Source: a virus. From it: DNA of 64,000 nt. The stretch is taken from positions 1 to 64,000 of IMG/VR virus record IMGVR_UViG_3300042905_003904; one strand, written 5' to 3'. Shown in pieces: positions 22,750-31,815 of this stretch. The position numbers were made by a program, and so were the translations under genes. The notes beneath the pieces were generated by a model, which was not told the DNA's origin, made no database searches, and saw only the letters and a program-made list of their open reading frames with translations. Within the stretch, counting starts at the first letter, position 1; every line of letters starts with the position of its first letter.

Positions 22750-22787
22750 GTTATATTTTAACCTGTTTCATAAAACCCGCAACAAAA

Positions 22788-22795
22788 CTAAATAG
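22788..22795 (+). promoter_or_regulatory. Candidate late promoter, CTAAATAG
   Basis: CTAAATAG lies five bases before the ATG at 22801, in the divergent interval. Confidence 0.5.
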
Positions 22796-22800
22796 TATTA

Positions 22801-23721
22801 ATGCTTACGTTTCAACAATTTTGGCCTATTAATGAAAAGGTGTCTGTCGGGAGTTATCCGATGGCTCTCTATAAAGGGAAGAACGGCTATCATATTGGAG
22901 TGGGTGATGAACAACCAGATATTAAAGTTTTTTTAAAGAAAGAACAGCTACCTTCTATTTTACAAGGCCCTGGTTTAGCTGCTATGTATGCTGTTGCTAA
23001 AAATTTAGACATTAGAACTGATGCGTTACATTTGTTTCGATTTAAACATAAGGCAGATATATCCACCAGTCTTTCTCAAACAGCGGTAAATCGAACTGTT
23101 CAATTAGTAGCGCAGAAGGTGCAAGAACAAAGTAAATTAGGACCAGTAAAAATTGCTTATCCTAAATCCCAATCTATTTTTAATGATTTAGTGGCTTCTT
23201 CTTTGAAAGAACAATTACCGAAGATTCCTATTATAAACATTTCCAAAAAGAAAATCACAGAACTGCCAGCAAAGGAATTATTGCCGTTTGAAAACATTCG
23301 CAGGAAAGATGCTTCTATTACCGAAAAGCAATATCGTTATATTCGGTATGTTCATATGCTGTATGATGACTATTTAAAAAGTAATCCTGAAGCGGAAGAT
23401 TTTTCCAAAGACACTCTTAGTCGCAAACTGAACGATTATAATAAACAAATAGGGGATAAAATTAACCAGTTTGCTGGGTTAGATAAAAGAGAAATGGCTG
23501 ATATATTACGCAATGGATATAATAGGATCAGCGATATATTAAAACAAACCGAGGCGCAAGTATTCCAATCCCCCACAGAACCTCAAGCTAAAGATCGCAT
23601 TATTGTGTTTGACGACAATACTTCGACGGGCTTTACTGAACAACAAATTAAAAGAGCATTAGGGCCCAGTGTAATAGTTCCTTATGTAATCTATGGACTA
23701 AAAATATTAAGCCTCACCTAA
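22801..23721 (+). CDS. PRTase-like protein with T4 internal-protein-like leader
   Basis: 306 aa. Near the C-terminus, RIIVFDDNTSTGFT (266-279) has the shape of the phosphoribosyltransferase PRPP loop (hydrophobic strand, DD, TxTG). Upstream helices and KIAYPKSQS fit a Rossmann-like PRTase. The N-terminus MLTFQQFWPINEK resembles the T4 internal-protein targeting peptide MKTYQEFIAEA and has an INE|K site. I infer a packaged, co-injected enzyme or enzyme-like protein acting early in infection; the PRTase reaction is unproven. Confidence 0.55.
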   Translation: MLTFQQFWPINEKVSVGSYPMALYKGKNGYHIGVGDEQPDIKVFLKKEQLPSILQGPGLAAMYAVAKNLDIRTDALHLFRFKHKADISTSLSQTAVNRTVQLVAQKVQEQSKLGPVKIAYPKSQSIFNDLVASSLKEQLPKIPIINISKKKITELPAKELLPFENIRRKDASITEKQYRYIRYVHMLYDDYLKSNPEAEDFSKDTLSRKLNDYNKQIGDKINQFAGLDKREMADILRNGYNRISDILKQTEAQVFQSPTEPQAKDRIIVFDDNTSTGFTEQQIKRALGPSVIVPYVIYGLKILSLT

Positions 23722-24249
23722 GACGGCTTCAATAATAGATTCCTCCACTACTTCTGGAGGTAAAGACTGATTAGACTTATAAAGAATCTCTTCAATTTCT
23801 TTGAACTTGGACTCTAAGAGTTTCTTTAATTCAAAGGCTTCAATAACCTGTTCCTTGGTTAATTGAGCTTTGATATTTCTATCATCTAAACACAAGGCAT
23901 CTGTAAATGGTTGGCCCGTATGACTCAACAAAGAAGCCACTCGATGATAAAACCGATTTAATGGAGAAGAAACGGATTCTTCTACCACATCATCAGTCAT
24001 CTTATTTAACAGGTAACTACAAACCACGGATTTACTAATCTGTTCTTTGATTTGACCTGAATAGTCAACACCCATAGTATGGAATTTATTGTATGGGTTA
24101 TAGATACAACCAGAACCGCGATATTTTGAGCCGCAGTAGATACACTTATTAGCGTCACCCATATGGACGTGGACTTTAGTGGGGGAATAGATGCAAGGTC
24201 GGCCATAAGAAGTCGAATTGCAATACATACAGTGAGTTTTAGAAGCCAT
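23707..24249 (-). CDS. Protein with two tandem zinc knuckles
   Basis: 180 aa. Two similar units, CMYCNSTSYGRPC with His at 27/29, and CIYCGSKYRGSGC with His57, give two C3H-type zinc sites in the first 60 residues. The rest is helical and acidic (QVIEAFELKKLLESKFKEIE). Nucleic-acid or protein binding is likely; role unknown. A CTAAATAG element precedes it, and it converges with the PRTase-like gene. Confidence 0.65.
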   Translation of the reverse strand: MASKTHCMYCNSTSYGRPCIYSPTKVHVHMGDANKCIYCGSKYRGSGCIYNPYNKFHTMGVDYSGQIKEQISKSVVCSYLLNKMTDDVVEESVSSPLNRFYHRVASLLSHTGQPFTDALCLDDRNIKAQLTKEQVIEAFELKKLLESKFKEIEEILYKSNQSLPPEVVEESIIEAVLGEA

Positions 24250-24254
24250 ATGTT

Positions 24255-24262
24255 CTATTTAG
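24255..24262 (-). promoter_or_regulatory. Candidate late promoter, CTAAATAG
   Basis: On the minus strand, five bases before the ATG at 24249, overlapping the stop codon of the GIY-YIG gene. Confidence 0.45.
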
Positions 24263-24704
24263 TCTCCCTAAGTTTTCTAGCCTCTAAAACCCCTTTGGGA
24301 ATTTTGCCTAGGCGGATGTGACAAATGGAATTGAATGATAAATCATTTTCTAGAACGTTATGTTTAAGTTGTTCTTTCAGTTCTTCCCAACTTGCCTCCC
24401 ACTTGCAACTGGCGAAAAAAATTATGGTGAAGGTGAATTGATCCTTGCCATGTAATTTGATATAATCCAACAAGTCATTGGATGATCCCATATAAGACCT
24501 CCAATCAGATTCTTTAATTTGAATGCGTTTCCTATTCTTACCCTTTAACGGCTTTAGTTTTCTTTTAGAAACCATTTGTTTTTTGCCGATGTAAAATTTG
24601 CCACCTGGTATATTATGTTCTATACGGTAAACAAAAGCAAATGCATCTGGCAAAAATTTTAATCCTTCTTTGAGAACCCAATGTCCGCAATCAACGTCAC
24701 TCAT
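24255..24704 (-). CDS. GIY-YIG endonuclease, SegE-like
   Basis: 149 aa. The GIY-YIG core is degenerate: AFVYRIEHN, GGKFYIGKKQM (about 22-43), then a basic loop and WRSYMGSSNDLLDYIKLHG, with QFTFTIIFFASC and a conserved-type Glu in the following helix. This matches phage SegE-like proteins. It may be a mobile endonuclease or a domesticated nuclease. Start overlaps the next gene by four bases. Confidence 0.7.
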   Translation of the reverse strand: MSDVDCGHWVLKEGLKFLPDAFAFVYRIEHNIPGGKFYIGKKQMVSKRKLKPLKGKNRKRIQIKESDWRSYMGSSNDLLDYIKLHGKDQFTFTIIFFASCKWEASWEELKEQLKHNVLENDLSFNSICHIRLGKIPKGVLEARKLRETK

Positions 24705-24967
24705 TTGGAAAATGTTTCTGGAAAGTTGCGTTTAATCACCTTAGGAAAAATCTTAGGCAGGTTTTTCTTTCGCTTCTTTTTACCACCCTTATCGGATTCC
24801 GGGGAACCAAACAAATTTCGGGCATCATTAGGAGCATAGGTATCTCCAGAGGTAGCTTGGGTGTTAGGATCGTAGATGGGTTGGACTGGAGTTCCTAAGC
24901 AACCGCCGGCTCCTGCTGTATTGGATTCTAATAATCGGGAAACTAATAGTTGAAAACGGGAATCCAT
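24701..24967 (-). CDS. Small late protein, possible virion component
   Basis: 88 aa. The N-terminus MDSRFQLLVSRLLESNTAGA has LLE|S and a Gly-rich linker, reminiscent of short leader-bearing structural proteins in T4-like phages. The C-terminus is very basic (GGKKKRKKNLPKIFPKVIKR), which suits DNA contact inside the head. Preceded by an ATAAGTAG element. Confidence 0.5.
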   Translation of the reverse strand: MDSRFQLLVSRLLESNTAGAGGCLGTPVQPIYDPNTQATSGDTYAPNDARNLFGSPESDKGGKKKRKKNLPKIFPKVIKRNFPETFSK

Positions 24968-24982
24968 ATGGTATTATAATGT

Positions 24983-24990
24983 CTACTTAT
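24983..24990 (-). promoter_or_regulatory. Candidate late promoter, ATAAGTAG
   Basis: On the minus strand, 15 bases before the ATG at 24967, in the interval divergent from uvsY. Confidence 0.4.
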
Positions 24991-25387
24991 GCATAGCCTT
25001 GAGGATTTTTCCGCAGAATTGAAAGAAGACGTTCGGATCGACGATTTAAACCTAAGGGACAAACAGATGATGCTTCCTGCTATTAAGCATAAGTGGATCG
25101 CCCGAACTATGGATTTTAAGAGACAGCGGAATATGCTTATCCGCAAGAAGAAGGAGACAAAGGAGCACGTTTTAAAAGCACTAGAAACTAATGGTATCCC
25201 AAACGGCATTCCCAAAGCTTCCTTAAATCAAAAAATAGAATCTTCTGATAAGATACAAAAGATCAATGAGTCTATCGAAGATGTGGAGCTATTGATTGAG
25301 TATCTGGAAAAGGTGGAACAGGTGTTTAAGAGTATGAGCTTTGATTTTTCCACGCTTCAAAAGTTAACCGCATCAGAACTTGGATAG
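24989..25387 (+). CDS. uvsY: UvsY-like recombination mediator
   Basis: 132 aa (T4 UvsY is 137). The start HSLEDFSAELKEDVRIDDLN aligns with T4 LEDLQEELKKDVFIDSTKL, and the following HKWIARTMDFKRQRNML matches the lysine-rich helix. UvsY loads UvsX onto gp32-coated single-stranded DNA. The gene starts the long plus-strand operon and lies directly before uvsW, as in T4. Confidence 0.8.
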   Translation: MHSLEDFSAELKEDVRIDDLNLRDKQMMLPAIKHKWIARTMDFKRQRNMLIRKKKETKEHVLKALETNGIPNGIPKASLNQKIESSDKIQKINESIEDVELLIEYLEKVEQVFKSMSFDFSTLQKLTASELG

Positions 25388-25390
25388 GTT

Positions 25391-26800
25391 ATGGTTTATA
25401 TTAAGCCATATAAAGGAAACCAAATACAATTGGTTGCTGATGACCCCAGTCTCTTAAATTTGATCAGGGATCACTTTTCTGTGCCCAATCCAGCATATAG
25501 AGGGTCAATGACATGGCTTCCAAAAAGAAACTTTGCAATAACGCCCACGTTTAGAGCGGAAATAGGTTTGGTTCCAGAAATTAGTAAATATTTACAGAAA
25601 TATCCATCACCCCACCAAATAGATCCTGAAGTAGCCAATAGATTATCCCCATCCAAAGAACCCCCCGAAGAATTAAAGAAAATAGACAGGGAATACAGGG
25701 ACTACCAAGAAACGGCCATCCGCAAAGCCTTTCAATGCGGCCGCGGAATTACAAAAATCGCCACAAGTGGTGGCAAAACTGCGGTCATGGCTGGACTTAT
25801 TTTAAACTGGTGTCCTAAAAAAACAGTGGTAATTGTCCCAAATACGCAATTAGTAGAGCAAACCGCGAAGGACTTCAAGGAGTATGGCTTAAATGGCGTG
25901 TCTAAATGGTCTGGCACTAACCCACTTCAGGCAGATTCTTCGATTATCATCTGCAATACTCAAATTTTGCTGAGTAAGAATACTGATTTGACGTTTTTGG
26001 AACAATTTGATTTGGTTTTAATCGATGAATGCCATCAACTTGGCGGCCGTTCATTAGAAAACAATAAAATATTCAAGTATATAACCACCTATAACATATT
26101 TGGCTTTACTGGAACACTCCCGCCCAGCAAAATTAATGAATGGAATATCATTGGTAAAATAGGACCCGTCTTTTTTGAAGAGGGGGTCAAAAGTTTACTG
26201 GCTAAAGGACATATTACTAATTTTAGCATTACGGTTCTTGAATTGGAACATAAATGCCCGCCGAAATTTATCATAGATGTTACTAAACCCACCAAGGCGT
26301 ATATAGAAGAACAGGAACACTTAATGAAATTGGAGCGTCGCAATGATATTATTGCCAAGCTAGCCATTCAATTAAAGAGTAACACTCTAATCATGGTAGA
26401 TCGGCTGTTTTACGGGGAATTATTAGAAACCGTTCTAAAGGATAAAACAGGACAACCAATTTATTTCATCCAAGGAGTGATGGAAATGGATGATCGGGAA
26501 AAGATAAGAGCTCTTATGGATACGCAGTCTGATGTGATTGTAATTGCCATGTCTAAAATTTTCAGCACAGGTATTAATATACCCAATTTGAGTAATATTA
26601 TTTTCAGCAGCGCAGGAAAGTCCTTTGTTCGAATCATACAGTCTATCGGACGGTCTTTACGGCTACACCCCACAAAATCCAAAGCTAATATATTTGATAT
26701 TTGTGATAACCTGCGATATTCTAAGAAGCATGCTACTGAGCGATTAAAAATTTATGACAAAGAAGCCTACCCCTACAAAACTAAAAAAATCCAAATCTGA
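25391..26800 (+). CDS. uvsW: UvsW-like SF2 helicase
   Basis: 469 aa. An N-terminal domain (1-100) is followed by the helicase motifs: Walker A ATSGGKT (124-130), DECH (212-215), FTGTLPP (239-245) and motif VI QSIGRSLR (417-424). UvsW unwinds R-loops and branched DNA and reverses forks in T4 recombination-dependent replication. Slightly shorter than T4 UvsW. It overlaps the sigma-factor gene by 47 bases. Confidence 0.9.
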   Translation: MVYIKPYKGNQIQLVADDPSLLNLIRDHFSVPNPAYRGSMTWLPKRNFAITPTFRAEIGLVPEISKYLQKYPSPHQIDPEVANRLSPSKEPPEELKKIDREYRDYQETAIRKAFQCGRGITKIATSGGKTAVMAGLILNWCPKKTVVIVPNTQLVEQTAKDFKEYGLNGVSKWSGTNPLQADSSIIICNTQILLSKNTDLTFLEQFDLVLIDECHQLGGRSLENNKIFKYITTYNIFGFTGTLPPSKINEWNIIGKIGPVFFEEGVKSLLAKGHITNFSITVLELEHKCPPKFIIDVTKPTKAYIEEQEHLMKLERRNDIIAKLAIQLKSNTLIMVDRLFYGELLETVLKDKTGQPIYFIQGVMEMDDREKIRALMDTQSDVIVIAMSKIFSTGINIPNLSNIIFSSAGKSFVRIIQSIGRSLRLHPTKSKANIFDICDNLRYSKKHATERLKIYDKEAYPYKTKKIQI

Positions 26801-27428
26801 AAAGTCTTCTAAGGAGATTGTGGTAGTTATTAAAGAAAAACTTCCCACACTAGAAGAAGAGTTGGATGGATTAGATGAAGAAATTAAACCGATTGATCTA
26901 GGAAATCCAATGGATGATCCTGATGCTGAACTAGACGATGAAGAATCTGAAGAGGATGAAGATGAAATAGAAGCAGTTATATCACCTGTTAAAAGGAAAG
27001 GGAAACCACCAACAGACAAGGCAAACTTCTACGTAGATCCGAAGGAATTTGACAATGAAATTGTGATATATTATGACACAGGAAAAATGTCAGATAATCT
27101 GGCCCTAATGATTGATAAGATTTCCAACAAACTTAGTTATGCCCCCAACTTCTTAAATTATACTTTCCGGGAAGAGATGGTTGGAGACGGTATCATTCGG
27201 ATGTTCAAGGCACTGATGACCAAGAAGTATGATAGAGTTAAGGGAACCAATCCATTTGCTTATTTTACCCGCATTGCCTTTAATGCTTTCCGCAATAGAA
27301 TTAAGAAAGAAAAGCGTATGAGGGACACCCATCAAAAATACCAAGAAGAATATGAGATCTATTCATCCAACTATAATATTCAGGTAAAAAATTCTCGGAC
27401 CAAGAATAAACGAGATAGTTTGGCATAA
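26754..27428 (+). CDS. 55: gp55-like late sigma factor
   Basis: 224 aa. Residues 1-90 are a Lys-rich then strongly acidic extension absent from T4 gp55. From residue 112 the protein aligns with gp55: DNLALMIDKISNKL, YTFREEMVGDGIIRMFKAL, and NPFAYFTRIAFNAFRNRIKK (T4: [20 protein letters not shown]). It should direct host RNA polymerase to late promoters with the clamp gp45, consistent with the TAAATA/TAAGTA elements in this window. Confidence 0.88.
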   Translation: MTKKPTPTKLKKSKSEKSSKEIVVVIKEKLPTLEEELDGLDEEIKPIDLGNPMDDPDAELDDEESEEDEDEIEAVISPVKRKGKPPTDKANFYVDPKEFDNEIVIYYDTGKMSDNLALMIDKISNKLSYAPNFLNYTFREEMVGDGIIRMFKALMTKKYDRVKGTNPFAYFTRIAFNAFRNRIKKEKRMRDTHQKYQEEYEIYSSNYNIQVKNSRTKNKRDSLA

Positions 27429-28501
27429 TGTCTGATAACATCTACCAGACAATTCAGCCTTTAGATAGAAGGATCGGGGTTTTCTCAGATATCCATCTAG
27501 GGTTAGGACAAGACAGCGAAAATTGGCATACTATAATGCTGGATTTCGCTGCATGGGTTGCGAAGATATATAGAGCAGAAGGAATTAACGACATTTTAAT
27601 ACCCGGTGACGTATTTCATAACCGAAATGAGATAGCACTTAAAACTTTGGATACCGGCCATAAGTTTTTTGAAATATTAAAGGAATTTCGTATATTCATA
27701 TCCAGTGGCAATCATTGTGCTTGGTTAAAAAATTCCTCAGAGATTACTTCCTTGGCTGTTTTGAAGGGCCGTAATAATATCCACATCATCGATGCCCACC
27801 CATCAACATTTTCTATTACAGGAACCAATAAAAAATTATCCATGATTCCATGGGGAACAAAAACAGAAGATATTCCAGAAACCGATATTTGTTTTGGGCA
27901 TTTTGAATTGGCTACCTTTGCCTTAAATAATCATAAAATTTGTCAGCATGGAGAAGATGCTCAAAATTTATTTAAAAAGTCCCCATTTATAGTAACAGGA
28001 CACTTTCACAAGAAGGAATTTCGGGAATATAAAAATGGGAAAGTCTTATATCTCGGCAGTCCTTACCAGCAGAATTTCGGAGACAGCGGGGATGTCAGGG
28101 GCATCTATATAATGGATTTACATACCAATGAATTTGAATTTATAGAAAACAGAATTTCCCCCAGACATTATAAGATTAGTATCCACCAATTATGTAATGG
28201 GAAACTAACACCAGATCAGTTAAAGAGTATAGTTCCTGGTAATATGATTTGTTTGGTGGTAGATAAAAATATAAATGCAGACCAGTTATCTACCGTTACC
28301 GCTAAAATACAAGGCTTAAATCCTTTGTTTTTTAGGTTGGACTACGAATCCTCTTCGGGGATTACTTCAGAAAACAATTCAGAAAATTATACGTCTATTA
28401 ATGTTTTAGAGAGTATCGAAAAATTTATAGAATCCACCAATTCAACATATAAGGCGGAAACAGTTGAATATTTAGCAGAATTATACCATAATCTTACATG
28501 A
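27428..28501 (+). CDS. 47: gp47-like SbcD/Mre11 nuclease subunit
   Basis: 357 aa. Metal motifs: FSDIHLG (19-25), GDVFHNR (60-66), SSGNHCAW (92-99; GNHC where most relatives have GNHD) and GHFH (191-194). With gp46 it resects DNA ends for recombination. In T4 gene 46 lies close by; here it is 10.5 kb away, beyond the glycan cassette, although both remain on the same strand. Confidence 0.9.
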   Translation: MSDNIYQTIQPLDRRIGVFSDIHLGLGQDSENWHTIMLDFAAWVAKIYRAEGINDILIPGDVFHNRNEIALKTLDTGHKFFEILKEFRIFISSGNHCAWLKNSSEITSLAVLKGRNNIHIIDAHPSTFSITGTNKKLSMIPWGTKTEDIPETDICFGHFELATFALNNHKICQHGEDAQNLFKKSPFIVTGHFHKKEFREYKNGKVLYLGSPYQQNFGDSGDVRGIYIMDLHTNEFEFIENRISPRHYKISIHQLCNGKLTPDQLKSIVPGNMICLVVDKNINADQLSTVTAKIQGLNPLFFRLDYESSSGITSENNSENYTSINVLESIEKFIESTNSTYKAETVEYLAELYHNLT

Positions 28502-29283
28502 TCAATTTGAATGAAATAGCCATAGGGGTGTTAGATCTTTACACCCAAGAAGACCTAAACAATTGTTTAGTGTCTATCCCCAAGGAATTGGTTGTTGGGG
28601 TGATGGGTAACACAGCAAACATCCACGTTCCAATGTCTGGAAACGTCCAATTTACTAAACGACACAGTAAAGAAGTGTCTCTGGCAACATTGAAGAATGA
28701 TTTTATACATTATTTGAGATTAAATGATCCCAAGAAATTTATCTTCTTTATTCACTCTAATCAGACCATTCAAAATTCTAAAATTTTCGAAGAAACCGTT
28801 TTATTAGCCAAAACTTTTGGCACTTGGTGTATAACGGGACCGTCTAAGGTAGTTGCTGAAGTGGAAGATGATACCACCAAGTTAACAGCCACCTTCACAG
28901 AAACCCCCAATACTGAATTTTTATTTGTATTGGATAATTTATTTGATCATGTGGGATTTTTCGAGGAACGCTTTTGTAATGGGCGAGATTTGGATACTTT
29001 AGATTTTATCAACAGACTACAGAAAAAGGGACTGGCGGTGCCACCAAATTACTATAGCTGTATCATAAACGGTATCCAACGTTCAGCATCTAAGATACAA
29101 AAGATTGGTTATGAAGACGCAAACATTGATATCTCAGCTTCTTTGAAATTTAGTTATGGTATTTTTTACCACTTGCATCAATATATACCAGGACAGGAGG
29201 ATATTGATAAATCCCGTGGAGTGAAAAGGGAAGAGATGTTGGAGAAATTAGAACAACTTCAAAAGAACTACGGAACCACATGA
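28498..29283 (+). CDS. Putative GT2-like glycosyltransferase
   Basis: 261 aa. The fold looks like a divergent GT-A enzyme: an N-terminal IAIGVLDLYT strand, FIFFIHSNQ in the nucleotide-binding region, and LDNLFDHVGFFEERFCNGRD then DTLDFINRLQKKG, like the acceptor loop of GT2 enzymes. No clear DxD is seen. Its four-base overlap with gene 47 begins the glycan cassette. Confidence 0.5.
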   Translation: MINLNEIAIGVLDLYTQEDLNNCLVSIPKELVVGVMGNTANIHVPMSGNVQFTKRHSKEVSLATLKNDFIHYLRLNDPKKFIFFIHSNQTIQNSKIFEETVLLAKTFGTWCITGPSKVVAEVEDDTTKLTATFTETPNTEFLFVLDNLFDHVGFFEERFCNGRDLDTLDFINRLQKKGLAVPPNYYSCIINGIQRSASKIQKIGYEDANIDISASLKFSYGIFYHLHQYIPGQEDIDKSRGVKREEMLEKLEQLQKNYGTT

Positions 29284-30062
29284 TTAAGATTCTTACCGGT
29301 TGGAGTAATCCAGGAGGATCTACCACAGCCCATATTAATTTATGTAAATTGTTCAATGCAAACGGAATGCCTTGTGGTTTATGGGGTCCGCATGAATGGC
29401 ACCTAAATAAGGTTCCTGGTGGTTTATTAAAAGATGTTCATACATCAGAAACAGATACCTTAATTTACCATTTTTTAGATTCGCCAACCAAACCCAAAGT
29501 CCACAAACTAATTTACAGCTGCCATGAAACCAATATTAAGCCGATTCGGAGCTTTGATTATACTATGTTTGACACTATTCATTTTGTCTCGGAGGGACAG
29601 AAGAAGTGGCATAACATAAACTATAATAGTGTAGTGATTCCTAATGTATTAGATGACCTTGTTCCTAACCCAAAAGGTAAGGAGGTTATTGCAGGTGTAA
29701 TTGGGAGCATAGATTGTCATAAACAGTCCCATTTATCTGTTCAAAGAGCCCTGGAAGACGGATATCCACAGATTGTATTGTGTGGAGCACTTTCAGATCC
29801 ATATTACTGGGAAGAACGCATTAAACCACTAGCAGATAAACATCCTGGTAGAATATTTCATATTGGTTACAGAGAAAACAAACAGAAAATGTATGATTGT
29901 TTTCATGAAGTATATCATTCGTCCCTGCGAGAAACCTATAACCTAGTAAAGGCTGAGTGTATCTTAACTAATACCAAATATAATGGCTTGGCAACCGCCG
30001 ATACTGATGGAGAGGTTTGGAACAATCAAGATATTTTAAATGCATGGAAGAAAATCCTATAA
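29280..30062 (+). CDS. GT-B glycosyltransferase (GT4-like)
   Basis: 260 aa. It starts ILTGWSNPGGSTTAHINLCK, the Gly-rich loop of GT4 enzymes; VIPNVLDD, VIAGVIGSIDCHKQSHLSVQ, IVLCGALSDPYYWE and the GYRENKQKMYDCFHEV segment follow the C-terminal Rossmann pattern. It is shorter than most GT4 enzymes. Four-base overlap with the preceding gene. Confidence 0.7.
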   Translation: MIKILTGWSNPGGSTTAHINLCKLFNANGMPCGLWGPHEWHLNKVPGGLLKDVHTSETDTLIYHFLDSPTKPKVHKLIYSCHETNIKPIRSFDYTMFDTIHFVSEGQKKWHNINYNSVVIPNVLDDLVPNPKGKEVIAGVIGSIDCHKQSHLSVQRALEDGYPQIVLCGALSDPYYWEERIKPLADKHPGRIFHIGYRENKQKMYDCFHEVYHSSLRETYNLVKAECILTNTKYNGLATADTDGEVWNNQDILNAWKKIL

Positions 30063-30781
30063 AATTTAATATTATAACCACATGTTATAATGCGGAACAA
30101 TGGATTTATAATTGTATTAGTTCCGTCAAAGAACAGACCTATCCAAATTGGAAGATGTTTATTGCTGATGACTGTTCTACTGATAATACATTAAAAGTCA
30201 TTCGGGAAAATAAACATCCGCAAATTATGTTTGGACAACCAGGAGCAAAATCTGGCAATTTATCCAATCAAGTGAATTTAATTAGACAGTTTTCTGATCC
30301 GGGCAGCATTATTATCCATTTAGATGGGGACGATTGGTTGGCGGACGCTGGGGTGTTAGAATATCTAAAAGAAATTTATTATAAACAACCCTGGATGCTT
30401 GCTACCTATGGCAATTACAGCACTACAGATGGTAGTCCTAGCGTTTGTTCGCAGAAACCACCCAACGAATCATACCGAAGTGCAATTGTTAAGGGATGGA
30501 TGTATTCCCATTTAAGAACCTATAAGCGATTTTTGTTTGATCATGTCAAAAATGAAGACTTAAAAGATTCTTTCGGAAACTATTTCCCCTTTGCCCCTGA
30601 TGTGGCTTTGTTTTTGCCTATTTTAGAGATGGCTGCGGAGAGGGTTGGATATTGCCAACGAATCAATGCCATTTACAATCGACATAATGTTTTAAACGAA
30701 GACAAAGTTAATTTACAAGAACAAGTTAGATGCGCCCTTGAAATCTATCGAAAACCAAGTTATTCTAGATTAGATTTATGA
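30044..30781 (+). CDS. GT2 family glycosyltransferase
   Basis: 245 aa from ATG 30044, chosen to limit overlap with the previous gene; an upstream ATG at 30017 is possible. Classic GT2 motifs: FNIITTCYNAEQWIYNCISS, FIADDCSTDNT (nucleotide-binding DD), and HLDGDDWLAD carrying the DxD metal site. The acceptor loop region is PFAPDVALFLPILEMAAERV. Fits the glycan cassette. Confidence 0.85.
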   Translation: MEENPIKFNIITTCYNAEQWIYNCISSVKEQTYPNWKMFIADDCSTDNTLKVIRENKHPQIMFGQPGAKSGNLSNQVNLIRQFSDPGSIIIHLDGDDWLADAGVLEYLKEIYYKQPWMLATYGNYSTTDGSPSVCSQKPPNESYRSAIVKGWMYSHLRTYKRFLFDHVKNEDLKDSFGNYFPFAPDVALFLPILEMAAERVGYCQRINAIYNRHNVLNEDKVNLQEQVRCALEIYRKPSYSRLDL

Positions 30782-31815
30782 CTTTTGTTTTCCCAAGATG
30801 GCTATTTCCTAATAATTTAGGGGATAGTATTCTGGCTACTGTAATCCCTCGATTACTGTTCAAGAAATATGGAGAACCGGTGGATGTAATTACCTGGGGG
30901 GATGATTATAAAACGTTTTATAGACAGAATGATTTAAATAAAACTATCCACATTAACAGAATTTTTTCCGACGAAGAATTGTCTAAAAGTGAATATTTTA
31001 ATTTTGATTGGCGAAATTTTTGTTTAGGCAGGCAAGTTTTAACTAACCATAAAATTGCAAGAACATTTACAAATGCCGTTTATCCAGAATGGCATCCTCA
31101 AGTATTTTCTTACTGGAAAGATCATCCAGAACTAGTAGATCATCCTACTGCTAATTTGGTGATGGTTAATTACTTACTACAGTTAGGACTAACTGAATAT
31201 TTGTGGGATGGCACGGATTTAGCCCCAGACATCAATACAAGTCCAGTATACCCACACAATCATTTTAATTTGGGAATTGTTCCAGCCACCAAATTAGCAG
31301 GAAGACCGTCCCCTCATCCTGGATGCAATGGTTTAGGATTACGATACAAAAGAGAACATTGGGAAGCTTTCATATCCCATATTGAAAGCAAAGATCCCAC
31401 AGTAGAAATATTTTCTTTTGATAACGAACAACCAAATTTGGGTAGGTGGATGGGGAAGGCTAAAGATTTAACCCATTTAGCTGAAATGGTTAACTATATG
31501 GACTTAGGAGTGTGTAGTGATGGGGGTTTACATCATATGTTTCATGCCGTTGAAGTTCCTACTGTGTTGTTTACTGGAACATTAGTCAATAAGGCTGAGT
31601 TTTTTAAGACTGCAATGGATTTCTACCCAGAACATTTGCATTTACCATGTCGAAAACAATGCCGATCATATTTCACAGAGGTATTTGGGGGAGAAGATAA
31701 ATCTAAGACCTGTAAATTAGAATGTGCGGATTTAGATCCAATAGGATTAGCAGAGTATACTTTAGAACAAATTAAAATGATCAGGAATTTAAAAGATGCA
31801 AACATCAAATCTTAA
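30778..31815 (+). CDS. GT9-like (heptosyltransferase-type) glycosyltransferase
   Basis: 345 aa. N-terminal NNLGDSILATVIPRLLFKKY resembles the GDxxLxTPxLxxL start of ADP-heptose:LPS transferases, and the C-terminal MDLGVCSDGGLHHMFHAVEV with TVLFTGT matches the TxDSGxxHLAxA nucleotide-sugar site. Conserved cysteines near the C-terminus (CRKQCRSYF, CKLECADL) may bind metal. GT9 enzymes usually act on lipopolysaccharide core, so host-envelope remodelling is one possibility. Confidence 0.7.
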   Translation: MTFVFPRWLFPNNLGDSILATVIPRLLFKKYGEPVDVITWGDDYKTFYRQNDLNKTIHINRIFSDEELSKSEYFNFDWRNFCLGRQVLTNHKIARTFTNAVYPEWHPQVFSYWKDHPELVDHPTANLVMVNYLLQLGLTEYLWDGTDLAPDINTSPVYPHNHFNLGIVPATKLAGRPSPHPGCNGLGLRYKREHWEAFISHIESKDPTVEIFSFDNEQPNLGRWMGKAKDLTHLAEMVNYMDLGVCSDGGLHHMFHAVEVPTVLFTGTLVNKAEFFKTAMDFYPEHLHLPCRKQCRSYFTEVFGGEDKSKTCKLECADLDPIGLAEYTLEQIKMIRNLKDANIKS

